NCBI GenBank assembly: GCA_029204225.1
Contig: CM055092.1
Coordinates: 62,336,692-62,400,691 of the forward strand
Direction of reading: 5' to 3'
Length of the DNA stretch: 64,000 bases
Origin: Diphasiastrum complanatum
Taxonomy: Eukaryota > Streptophyta > Lycopodiopsida > Lycopodiales > Lycopodiaceae
The notes under the pieces are model-generated. The model saw only the letters and a program-made list of their open reading frames with translations, had not been told where the DNA came from and searched no databases. Below are positions 21,197-31,723 of the stretch, piece after piece. The translations under genes and the position numbers were made by a program. Each line of letters opens with the position of its first letter. Positions within the stretch are counted from its first letter, which is position 1.

Positions 21197-22912
21197 AGGG
21201 AATGGCTAACCCCTGAAGATCCGGGCATGCAGTTTGGTTCTTAGGAGATTTTGATAGCATCTTGTTTGCTTGGAATTTTTTGAGAGCATAATGTTTTCGG
21301 TTTTGTTAATAAGTAGAGATTTATTCTCTGATTTCTGTTCTGTTTTATAGAAAATAGAAATGATTATGCTATTGTGTAGAATGATAAAGAGAGAGACAAA
21401 TAATGGCTTGTTGTTTTCTTGGTGAATGCACAGTGTGTGAAAAGTGTTATTCGCTAAAGGACCGAAGGACAAGACTGAAGGACAACGCTGAAGGACAGCG
21501 ATGGGGGTCTGTGTTTGCCTACACTGAAATTCAGACATGAAGGAGAAGCCATTGTTGCTATTCCACCAGGAGTGCCAGTTGATTTTGACCTACAGTGTGC
21601 ACAATATGTGGAAAAGCGAGATTCAGGATCTTGCTGTATGAGGCTGCTTGCACTTCAATTGCACTTCAAAATCAGCGCTACTGCTCTGATTTGAAACATG
21701 GTATCAGATTTGGTGCTATGATCGATTTGGTGCCTGCTCCTGAGTGACTAGTCGCTGTATATTTTGTCTAACACAGGCTTCTTCAGGCAGGTAGAGACTT
21801 AAGAGAGCGAGAGAGGTCGTGGTCGAGATACAAGTAAAGATGGAAGGTGGCTATTGAAGCGAGGGCCTGCAGTCAATGGATCAAACCCCTGTTACCTTCC
21901 AGATTGAGTGAAATAACGACAAAGCACTTTTGCTGTCCATCGCATAATCAACATGCAATATAGGCGTTGAAAGAGAAAGAATCATTGCTGCAGATCGTCT
22001 TGTTATGGGCAGAGGCTGGTGTTTCCTTCTGATGCTGGTGTCCACTGCCATGACCTCAATCAGGGCTGCATCATGCGAGGAAGTATAGCCTCGATTTTTT
22101 ATCATTCAACTTCAGTAATTAGACGTGGCCTGGAGTCTTTACCACCTGCCCGTTATTATCTCTCATGAAAAATGGACGTGTGAAGAAGAATAAGTTGTTC
22201 TTGGCTGACTAAACGAGAGAGACAGACCTGTAGGAAATTTAGGAGCCCAAGAGAAATGCAAAGTAAAGCTCTTTGCTGGTCTTTTAAGTTTTTGACGACA
22301 TTTTTTAAAAACACTTTAAAGGTTGGGTCCTTGAAGACTACCTTATAAGTTTAAGGACTGTCCCTCTGTGCTAAACTGTGAAGATAATGCAAAACAGTGT
22401 TAATTCCGCATACTAGCTCCCTTTTTGTCGGAACAAAAGCCATACAGAACTATCGTACACTGACTTAGCTCCATTTTGAACTAAAAACCTTTTGATTTGA
22501 ACATCAGCAGCAAAATTTATTAAGTTCTTAGTTCAGAGATCTCAATTTGCATTAAGGACAGCTAATATCTTTCTATTAGAAATGTTGATTTTAAGAGCTC
22601 TAAATGACTTGGAACTGTCATAAATTTAGAACTGAAGTTTCGCCATTTCAAAGCTTGCAATTTGAAGTTCAATTGCTACTTAATTATTGAAGTTTTGCAA
22701 TGAAGGGATGATATATATATAAGGTCTAAATTTCCTAATCAAGTTGATATTAGACAAATTCCATTGTGAAATTAAAGCTTCTTTACTCAATTTTTCTCAA
22801 CAATTTTTAGTGATAGATTTTACTATCTAAATAACTAGTATTCCTAGTCGAGGTGACATCTTATGCCCTCTTCCTCGGTTACGCGTAAATACTGATTATT
22901 TAGCTAAGTAAA
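21197..22912 (+). other. Leader of element D
   Basis: About 1.7 kb without a supported gene. Its only clear structure is the second copy of the LTR-end/primer-site sequence at 21683-21708. The length is unusual for a copia leader, so it may include insertions. Confidence 0.5.
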
Positions 22913-23399
22913 ATGGCTGATCATACACTAAGAGATACAATGTCCTTCGAAAAATGAATGGAGAGAATTTTCTGATATGGAAATTGAAAATGCAAGCTAT
23001 TCTTGTGGATAAGGATCTATGGCCAATTGTTTGAATCTAGTGAAGGTGAAGCTGCTAAAGTTTGGATAAAAGAAGATAATAAAGCTGCTAAAGTTTGGAT
23101 AAAAGAAGATAATAAAGCTAGAGAACTAATTCAGGTGAAGCTGCTAAAGTTTGGATAAAAGAAGATAATAAAGCTAGAGCACTAATTCAGTTGAGCTTAT
23201 CAGATAATTTACTTCTTCAAATTAGTAAATTTACAACTTCTAAAGCCATGTGGGGAGCATTAGTTGATTTATTTGAAAGCAAAATCATGGCTAACAAACT
23301 GTACTTGAAGAGGAAATTGATGCAATTAAAGATTTGTAAGTTCTGCATCTCCATCATAAGTCAAGGCATGAATAACATGTATTAGATCATCTTCAATCG
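22913..23399 (+). pseudogene. gag start of element D, with an internal triplication
   Basis: ATG at 22913 opens MADHTLRDTMSFEK and stops. The next frame gives MNGENFLIWKLKMQAILVDK and DLWPIV, a typical copia gag N-terminus, and then LSLSDNLLLQISKFTTSKAM and LYLKRKLMQLKI. A 33-bp block starting GCTGCTAAAGTTTGGATAAA occurs at 23051, 23084 and 23140. The first step is in frame (33 bp) and the second is not (56 bp). Confidence 0.7.
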
Positions 23400-23459
23400 G
23401 ATCTGGAATTGGATCATTTGATATCCAAGCCAAATTCATCATATTCAATGGCGATCAAG

Positions 23460-24275
23460 TAAGAAAATTTTGCTCAATTTGGATTGATTATCTCGTTGAC
23501 ACATATAGCCTGCTATACAATCCACTATTGCAAGAGCTTGATTCCAATTGACAGTGTCGGTTTGAGAGTCATAATGGACCCCCAGAGTCTTCACTTGTCG
23601 ATCACAGGTATGATCCATTATTAATGAATCCTCTTTGGACTACTGGCTTGATAGTCCAAGTGATTGGATCTACTTTGACCGCATGCTCACGATTCTCAAA
23701 GGTAATTTTGTCGGTGCCCCAGTTATGAATTACTTGCACAACTCGTAACCATGGACATCCCAATAAAACTCGATATACATTTGATACATCAGGTAAGTCC
23801 ATTACTACAAAAGTAATGACAAACTACACTCCAGCTATTTTGACAGATACATCGTTTGATTAGCTAGCTTGATGGCAAAAGTGGCAGGCTTCAACTTGGT
23901 AAAGTCCCCATTTTGCACATAGCTTGGTTGAAATTAGGTTAACTCTTGAACCTCCATCAATGACCGTTGCTTCTTTACCAAACTGTCTATGTTGTATCGG
24001 CAGGGTAATGTTTTTCTGCTCACTTTCCCAAGCTATTCCCACATTGAGTACTTCATTCATTTCTTCAAACCCGGCACAAAAAGTGGCTTCTGACGGACTT
24101 GTGGTTCCATTTGAGTCAATCTTTCTGCTAATACTTCTTTTGTTTTAGGCACCAACTTAAGAAATTCTCCCTCTCCTAATGTAATATCCATCTTGCTTGA
24201 CAGAATTTTCACGATCATTTCTGTTTGCGGTGCTTTATGTTCCATCATCTTGAAGGGTTCTTCATGATGGCGCAA
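23460..24275 (-). pseudogene. Protease region of gypsy element B (inverted)
   Basis: Read leftwards: KMDITLGEGEFLKLVPKTKE, the retropepsin segment TVIDGGSRVNLISTKLCAKW (near 23950), then LLGCPWLRVVQVIHNWGTD (near 23750), and a linker (HYDSQTDTVNWNQALAIVDC) matching element A near 10730-10790. Frames are broken at several places. The homologous order in A confirms that this is one inverted block. Confidence 0.75.
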
Positions 24276-25207
24276 CTATGTATTAACATATGTTCTTGGA
24301 TCTACTTGTGGCATAGATGAAGAATATACTTCGGTTGCTGCTTTAGTGGCTTCTTGGGCTTCTTCTTCTTGCAACTGTTTAATCCACTGTCTCATATCGT
24401 GATATTTTTTCTTTTTTGCTTTCAGATTTGGATACACTCCTGATGCGATAGGTATATTTGTAGTTGGTGCATATTTAACAGGTACTAGATCAACCTAAAA
24501 CTTCTTTCTATTTCTGAGCTCTGGTAACAATTATCAAAGGTATAGTTGGTTCAAGTTGAACTACTGGTCTTTTCTTCATCATATTCACTGGAGCAGTAAC
24601 GGTGGTGGTTTGGGTCTTGTAGGACATTCTTTATAACCGTGTCCATAGCCACATTCTCTATAGAATGGTATAAATTTCCCTTTGTTTGGACATTCAACAA
24701 CTCTGTGATTTTCTCTGCATGCAAGACATCCAAGTGGCGCTCTGGTCCGTTGTCTAGCTGCTTGTTGTTGCGCGGCAACATAGATAGCATACTGCTCTGA
24801 AGGATCACTCTCATGATCATTACTATAGTTCCATTGATCATTACTATAGTTCCATTGCTCATTACCGTGGGTTCTGGTTCGATAAGATTAGCAAGAGGAG
24901 CACTTTGTCCCATTAGAGCTGGCAAAGCTAGTCATTCTAAAAATCCAAAGGCAAAATTAAAAGGCTTTCCATCAGGACCTTTTGAATAAGTAGATTCTCA
25001 ATATTGAAGCTTAGCATACCTTTGCTGGATAATTCGAGGATTAAACAAACAAAAGACTGTTTCATGTCCAGCAGAGTTACACAGATGACAAATAGTATTT
25101 GTCATTTGTTGTTTCAGCGTTGGACATTCATTCATAGTATGATTGCCCACACAAATTGAACATTGGATCGTTCGGAAAAAGTGTTTGAACGTTGTCGCAA
25201 ATACCAA
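24276..25207 (-). pseudogene. gag C-terminal region of gypsy element B (inverted)
   Basis: Knuckles CSICVGNHTMNEC and CHLCNSAGHETVFC lie at 25165-25045, and a third Cys/His cluster (CRECGYGHGYKEC, other frame) lies near 24640. They match the three knuckle regions of element A. A short duplication (ATTACTATAGTTCCATTG) occurs near 24820-24860. The capsid part is missing because the strand switch lies just to the right. Confidence 0.7.
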
Positions 25208-25980
25208 TTTTTTTTTAAATTCAAAAAAATGTCAAATTTGGGTCACTCATGGAGTTGTCCTTGGACATGTGATATCAAGATATGGCATTGCTACGGATAA
25301 TTCCAAAATCAAAGTCATTATCGAGTTACCACTACCAGGAACAATTCGAGGAGTCTATGTTTGTATGAGTCATGCAAATTACTATCGGATATTCATTCTA
25401 TTCTTTGCGGATTTAGCAAGACCTATATACAAATTGACTATTGTAACAATTTGGAAAGTAGAGGCATTGGAAGCATTTGAAAAATTAAAGAAAGCTTTAG
25501 CTTCTACACCGATACTACGAGCTCCAATTTGGACAATTGAGTTTCATGTTCATACTGATGCATCAAAATATGTCATTGGATCAGTTTTGACACAACCAGG
25601 TGAATACAAGAAGGATTATCCTATCAGGTTTGCAAGTGAACAACTTACAGATCCGGAGAAGAATTATTCGACAATCGAACAAAAGCGTTGGCCATGATCT
25701 TTTCTGTTAAGAAGTTTCAACATTATCTATTGGCAACGCATTTCGCATTTTATATTGATCATCAACCGTTACTTTTTTTGGTGAACAAGAGATGTAATAC
25801 AAGGCGTATTGCAAGATGGCTACTTTTATTGACCGAATTTTATTTTTGCATAAGAGATCTTGATCAATGAAGAATATACGCTTCAAGCAAGAGGTGGATT
25901 TTCACAACATCTCAAGTTGGAGAGGTTCGGAAGGGTAAACAACATTATCTAGTCGACCATGTCTCAAGGATTGAATCCGC
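25190..25980 (+). pseudogene. RT end and RNase H of gypsy element B
   Basis: The frame holds VTHGVVLGHVISRYGIATDN, then ANYYRIFILFFADLARPIYK and the RNase H start VHTDASKYVIGSVLTQPGEY with QLTDPEKNYSTIEQ. It continues in a second frame from 25688 (FSVKKFQHYLLATHFAFYID, HQPLLFLVNKRCNTRRIARW). The catalytic RT box lies upstream of the breakpoint and is absent. This copy keeps the RNase H segment that element A has lost. Confidence 0.8.
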
Positions 25981-27284
25981 ACCAGTTAATACTGAAGTGG
26001 ATGATGAACTACCAGATGATGCATTGTTTTATGTTGAAGCAGTACCTGAGTGGCCAACAGATATTGTTGAATATCTGATGCTAGGCCAACCTAGTGATTC
26101 CTTGACAAAAGTGCAAAAGAAACAATTGATTCTTAAGGCACAACCTTATCAATTGATTGCGGGCCAATTGTATCGCCGAGGAATGGATGATATTTTGCAA
26201 AGATGTGTTTTGCCGCATGAAGTACTTGAACTTATCATATATTCCATGATGACATGAGCGGAGGACATTTTTCAACAGATATCACTGTTCGCAAACTTTT
26301 ACAAGCAAGGGGTTGATGGCCTACACTTCATGAAGATACAAAAAATTATATTAAGTCATGTGATGTTTATCAACGTGAACGTCGTCCTACACGACAGAAT
26401 TATGGACCTTTACATCCAGTTTTATCGCAAGCATCATTCGAGAAATGGGGCCTTGACTATGTTGGTCCTATTCATCCTGCGGCAAGAGGATCTCAGGCTA
26501 GATATATCATTGTTGCAATCGATTATATAACCAAGTGGTTTGAAGCGAAAGCAGTTCGAGTTGTAGATGTGAAATCAACGGCTAAGTTTCTCTATGAAAA
26601 TGTTATTACTATATTTGGATATCCTATCGAGATCATAAGTGATAGTGAAATAGTATCTATTGGAAGACTTTTTCGTTATACATCGATTTAGTAGTCCGTA
26701 TTATCCGAGGGGTAATGGTCAAGCTGAATCTTCCAATAATATTATGACAAAAACGGTGGGAAGCAAGTCGTTCTGATTGGGAACGTAAGCTTTATGCAAC
26801 ATTATGGGCATTCAAAACAGCTTACAAAGGTAGTATGAATCAAACGCCATTCTAGCTTGTCTATGGTCAAGATGCAGTTATGCCAATTGAATTTCTGATA
26901 CCATCCTTATGCATAGCAGCAACGGAACAATTGGATGATGCAAAATCCTTACAAATGTGTCATGAGGCTTTACAAAAACTTTGTGAAACCAGATTGATGG
27001 CAGTTCATGCATTAGCAGCATAGAAAGCTTGCCGCAAGGCATGGCATGATCGTCGATTACACAAAAAAGATATGAAGGACGAAGATCTAGCACTAATGTA
27101 TAAGACGAAACTGACAAAAGGCAAATTGAAGTTCACAAGTGAAGGACTGTATAGAGTGAAAGAAATATTGAACTATGGAGCAGTTATTTTAGAACATTTG
27201 GATGGAAAAAGATTCGACACTTCGGTAAATGACAGGCGATTACACAAGTTTTGGCAGCCAGATTGGCCAATTCAAACCAAATGA
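25981..27284 (+). pseudogene. Integrase of gypsy element B
   Basis: It starts with the linker DDELPDDALFYVEAVPEWPT (near 26000) and IAGQLYRRGMDDILQRCVLP. Zinc-region remnants follow near 26260-26390 (GGHFSTDITVRKL, with CDVYQRERRP). The core WGLDYVGPIHPAARGSQARY is near 26450, TKWFEAKAVRVVDVKST near 26535, and HDRRLHKKDMKDEDLALMYK near 27050. The end is HKFWQPDWPIQTK before the stop at 27282-27284. Stops and frameshifts occur near 26257, 26310 and 26690. Confidence 0.8.
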
Positions 27285-27854
27285 TCTAACACCTTGTTAG
27301 TTTTACTTTTGTTGTTTTATAATTTTCTTGTTTTTTATTACTTGAGGGAATTTTCTTTTTTTTTGAAAAAGACAGAAAAAGAATAAAGCAAAAGTCAAAA
27401 AAGTCAGAGTGGAAAAAGTTAAAGGAAAGTATTTTCAAAAGATAATTTTTGATGAAAAATGTCCTAGAAAATCACTTTGGGGTCATATTTTGTACATACA
27501 ATCCTATAGACTTTCGTTGAGATTTCAGATCATAGATCCATCTCAGATTTCTCTATACTGAATTGGGCGAAGGTTCTTTCCCAGAGTTACTACTAGTTTT
27601 GTTGTTAGGCGAATGTTCCAGCAAGTTGCCATTTTGGGAACCTTCACCAAGCATCTTAGAGCCCTTATCAACCTTCGCCGACCTGACAGATGGACTTAGA
27701 ATGCCAAAATTAGGTTGGACATAGGTTCAGATCTTCAAATTTTGCATTTATTACAGTACCTAGGCAAATGATGTCCTTAGGCAAAGGATGAACCTTCGCC
27801 ATATCTTGAAAACCTTCGCTGATTCAGTAAACCTTTGCCGAGATTTTTACAATC
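27285..27854 (+). other. Post-pol tract of gypsy B, with AACCTTCGC motifs
   Basis: Non-coding. AACCTTCGC or its complement is at 27567, 27670, 27791 and 27811, with a near-match (AACCTTTGCC) at 27830. It corresponds to the tract 14166-14549 plus 19055-19250 of element A. Confidence 0.6.
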
Positions 27855-28046
27855 TTGCCAAAAGGTTTTGAAGGAGCAGATATCTTTGAAAAAGAAGAAC
27901 CGGCAAGACATCAACGCCAAACGGTGTTGCTACTGGCTGGTCAATTGAAAATGGCTGAGCTTGAACGAGAGCGCCTACAACGTGAACTCGATGTGACCAC
28001 CCTTGAACATGACACTTACCTCCAGACACAAGTACCAGATTGTCCA
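27855..28046 (+). pseudogene. Coiled-coil ORF downstream of pol in gypsy B (first half)
   Basis: The frame reads MPKGFEGADIFEKEEPARHQ and then a strongly heptad-like LKMAELERERLQRELDVTTL. Copia element 3 interrupts it at 28047. The same frame resumes at 33926. It may be the C-terminal part of the extra ORF seen in element A. No homologous domain is recognised, and a structural or oligomerisation role is only a guess from the predicted coiled coil. Confidence 0.5.
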
Positions 28047-28302
28047 TGTTAGAAATCAATGATAAACTTCATTGTTATTGTTTACGAGGTACATTAATGT
28101 TGACAGCTGTTGTCATCAGCCATAGGGTAGTCTATTAGTCTACTCGTAGGTTTTCTCTCTCTATCAGGGGTTCAAGGTTTATTTGTACATTTTACATTCT
28201 ATATGAGTTTGGGTGATAGTGTAATTTTGTGTGTTCTTCTTCCGCCTTCTTGTGGTGATTGTTTATGGTGAATGCTTGATGTTGCATATCTAATTGTTGA
28301 CA
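28047..28302 (+). repeat. 5' LTR of copia element 3
   Basis: 256 bp from TGTTAGAAATCAATG to TAATTGTTGACA, followed directly by the primer site TGGTATCAGAGC (28303-28314). It matches 33663-33925 with scattered changes. Confidence 0.9.
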
Positions 28303-29231
28303 TGGTATCAGAGCAGCGATAGGCCTGCGTGCCTGATCAGTGGATACAGCTTGTCACAGGCTCCACAATGAAGTGAGAAAGTCCTTCACGGGAGGTGAAA
28401 GCTTGGAGAGACAAAAATGGCTAGAAGAATTTCTTCTTTGGTGTATTTTGCAGGTTTGGAGTTCAGAATCATCAGTGGGGAACGAAGACACAGTCCCGGA
28501 GGCACCAGAAAAGCGAGGGCAGCATTAGACAGATTGAAAATCCTAGTTGTTGTGAAAAGCATAGTCCCGAAGGCATTAGAAAGGCCAGAGCAGTATCAGA
28601 GAGATTAAAAATCTGTTGAGTGGAGGGAGATTTTTACAATACTTTCTAGCTGTTGTGAAAAGTGCCATTTGTGTGAAAGGTTTACCAAGAAATCTCTCAT
28701 TTGTCTATTTGGGGTGCCACAAATCACACTAGATAGCGTCTAGTACTGCCATTCAGAGTTAGGAGGCTTCATACTTTTCACATTACTGATCTCTGTCTTT
28801 TGAATGATCACACATTTCGAAATCTTTGCAAAGAGGAGACGGCGTAGCTGCTGCGCCGAAGTGGGAAATCTAGAATATTTTCTCTGAAAGTTCTTATATT
28901 CTCTCTACTTTTCCTCTTTTTCGTATCAATATCGGATCGACACGCCAGAGGTAAGGAAAATTCTAAACAGTCGTACATCCGCACGTCGTACTAGCATATC
29001 CATACCAATATTGGATCCATGCGCCAAAGGTAAAGAAAATACTGAGCAATCATACATCCGCGTGTCATACCGATATCGCATACCCGTACCAATATCAGAT
29101 CCACGTGTGAGAGCTAAAGAGAATCCCAAGCAGTCGTGCACCCGCACGTTGTACCGATATCAGGTGTACAACCAAAAATTTACAGTTCTGTGGTGTGATA
29201 AATTTCGTGATCCAGACAAATCTATCCAGTA
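28303..29231 (+). other. Leader of copia element 3: primer site and three tandem repeats of about 80 bp
   Basis: The primer site is at 28303-28314. Three diverged tandem copies of an approximately 80-bp unit lie at 28923-29000, 29001-29084 and 29085-29162. Each holds ACCAATATYRGATC-like, AARGAAAAT-like and TCRTACATCCGCRYGT-like blocks. No gene is seen before the gag ATG. Confidence 0.7.
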
Positions 29232-30109
29232 ATGACAACTCTAAGCGAGAGTGTCCTTAATGAGTCAAGCAAATTGGAAGGTGTCGCAACTATGCAGTTT
29301 GGAGATTCAAACTGAAGAACATTTTGATGGAAAAGGAGCTATGGGAGATCGTGACAGGTGAAGAGACAAGGCCAGTGATTGAAGAAGATCAGCGGGCATT
29401 TGATAGGAAAAAACGGAAAGCCTAGAATGTCATCAACTTATCAGTTAGAGATGTAATTATTTCCTATATTTTAGATTTAGAAAGACCAAAAGAAGCGTGG
29501 GATACATTGAAGGCATTGTTTGAAACGACAAATACATCTCGAATACTATTTTTGAAGACGAAGTTGCATACATTGTGGATGGATGATGGTGTGACTATTG
29601 TCGATCACATACTGAAGATCAAAGAGATTCGTGACCAATTAGCAACAGTTGGAGAGCGAGTACAAGATCGTGAGATCGTGCAATTGACATTGAATAGTCT
29701 GAGTGAGTCACATCAGATGTTTGTGACGAGTATAGCCACAAGAGAAAATCTTCCAACCTATGAAGAACTAGGTGGATTGCTTTTGCAAGAAGAGCAATGT
29801 CAAGAGAACTTGAATCATCGTAACAGGAGCTATGATCAAGCTCTTGCAGTTAGAGGACGATGTGGAAGATTTGGTCGTGGAAGGTATCAATCGAGAGGAG
29901 GAAACTCAAGCCGTGGATCATTTCAACAATTTCATGAGCAAGTCAACGATAGTCCGAATCGAGGCAATTGGAATCAAGGCCGAGGTCAAGGACGCGGCTA
30001 TTTAAGACAAAATAAACTTGGAAATTGTAGGTACTGCAACAAACTTGGCCATTGGGAGCATGAATGCTTCAAGAAACAGAAGGAGATGGAACAAAGAAAA
30101 GACAAATGA
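29232..30109 (+). pseudogene. gag of copia element 3
   Basis: ATG at 29232 opens MTTLSESVLNESSKLEG. A one-base shift near 29284 leads to YAVWRFKLKNILMEKELWEI, and a stop is near 29424. From 29507 a 200-residue open part shows ILFLKTKLHTLWMDDG, IVQLTLNSLSESHQMF, an Arg/Gly-rich tract (about 29860-30000) and one zinc knuckle, CRYCNKLGHWEHEC, near 30040. This is the canonical copia nucleocapsid order. Confidence 0.8.
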
Positions 30110-31353
30110 CAAGCGGGAAATTATGCTGATCAACATCAATTTGATGACTATTATTATGAAGACAATTATACTGATCAACATCAATACGATGATGATCAAT
30201 ATGAAGATGATACAGGTGAGAGTTTAAAAGTGTTCATTACAGCATTAATGACAAGTGATGAAGCCAAGGATACCTGGTACATTGATAATGGTGCATCCAA
30301 GCACATGACTTCAAGAAAAGAGTGGTTTTCAGAACTCAAGGAAACTGACAATGGTGATGAAGTTGGACAAGCTGATGGCAGATTGCTATCTGTTAAAGGA
30401 GTTGGAGTGGTACCAATGAAGTTAGCCAGTGGGAAGATAAAACAGATAAGCAATGTGCAATATGTGTCTGGCTTAGCTAACAATCTACTATCTATTGGGA
30501 CGATGGCTAATCAACAACTTAAGGTTGAGTTTGACAGTGACAAATGTCTTTTCAAAGGCATCAAGAATCACTACAAAGTGATTACTACAGGAGCTAGAGT
30601 CAACGGGAATCGACTCTACAAATTGAATGCGAGATCTTTTACTCAAGATATGGTAAGCACTGTTGATAGTCGAAGTGATCTTTGGCATCAAAGGTTTGGT
30701 CATATCAGTGCTCAAAGCTTGCAAATCCTTAAAAGAGGTAATCTAGTTGTTGGATTGCCTGATATCTCTTTTGAAGGAAAAATTTGTGAGGGTTGCATTT
30801 TGGGACAACATAGAGAGAGATTTCCCAAAGATGGAGCGAGAAGAGCCAATGGCATTCTTGATCTTGTTCATAGTGATCTGTGTGGACCAATACAAACTAG
30901 GTCCATTAGTGGTTGTTACTATTTCATCACATTCATTGATGACTATAGTAGATATATCTGGATTTATTTCATAAGCAAGAAATCTGATGCATGGTGGCGG
31001 TGAGTATTTTTCAACAATTCTTATAAATTTTTGCAAGGATCAGGGGATCAAGAGACAAACCAGTACACCCTATTCACCACAACAGAACGGAGTTGCAGAA
31101 CAGAAAAACAGATCCATTGTGTAGATGGCTAGGGCAATGCTTAAGAGCAAGGGTTTGCCAAATACTTTCTGGGCTAACATGCAACACAGCTACTCATATC
31201 TTGAATCGGTGTCCTATGAAGTCTGTGGAGGGTAAGACACCTTACGAAGCTTTTACTGGAAAGAAACCTAATGTTTCTCATTTACGAGTATTTGGTTGTG
31301 ATGCTTACGCTCATGTACCTGATTAAAAATGAAAGAAGCTAGATGCAAAAGCG
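30110..31353 (+). pseudogene. Protease and integrase of copia element 3 (first part)
   Basis: The open frame 30230-31003 has the protease motif WYIDNGASKHMTS (DNG instead of DSG), the integrase zinc region (LWHQRFGHISAQSLQILKR, CEGCILGQHRERF) and the first core region (HSDLCGPIQTRSISG, FIDDYSRYIW). At about 30987 the frame jumps to GGEYFSTIL, so roughly 30 residues around the second catalytic Asp are lost. Then follow YSPQQNGVAEQKNRSIV and VFGCDAYAHVPD in broken frames. Confidence 0.8.
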
Positions 31354-31723
31354 TTGCCCCATCATCAACCATAACTCTTATTGACTAGTTATCAACTTTC
31401 CCATGCATACGTACTAGGTCATGTGGCCCAAAGCTGAAGGGTCTCGCTAACATTGCAGATGTCAGCTGGCAACAGTGTTCATGATCTTCATGATACACTT
31501 TGATCTCGAAAGCTGTCGAGTCACTGGGGAAACATACAGTCTGAACAAGATGAACTTGTTTCTTACCTTTTTTATCTTTTTTAGTGAAAGGCCCCTTGGG
31601 ACACTGTCTGACTGTGTGTCCCTTGCCCATACACACAAAGCACAAACGTTCTTGTTTGGCTTTCTCAAAATCTTCTGGTTTTAAGGGATGTATGAGTGAA
31701 GGGCGTTTCTGAGGAGCTTCATT
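31354..31723 (-). pseudogene. Foreign gag-protease fragment inserted antisense in copia element 3
   Basis: The minus strand encodes ALKPEDFEKAKQERL-type sequence, one knuckle CFVCMGKGHTVRQC followed by KGPFTKKDKKGKK, then RMHGKVDN, a stop, and IRVMVDDGATL, which looks like a protease start (D-D-G-A-T). The host integrase is continuous on either side (KLDAKA before, KCIFLGYDE after), so this is an insert of about 370 bp. It resembles the knuckle-protease junction of a gypsy-type element. The exact ends and source are not known. Confidence 0.65.

Larger units (their letters stand above)
20348..23399 (+). mobile_element. Copia-like element D, 5' part only
   Basis: The order is LTR, initiator-Met primer site, a leader of about 1.7 kb and a gag start. 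Downstream of about 23400 the sequence changes to inverted gypsy B, so the rest of the element and its 3' LTR are missing. It is inserted in the extra ORF of gypsy A (the left flanking 5-mer is CACCT). Confidence 0.65.
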
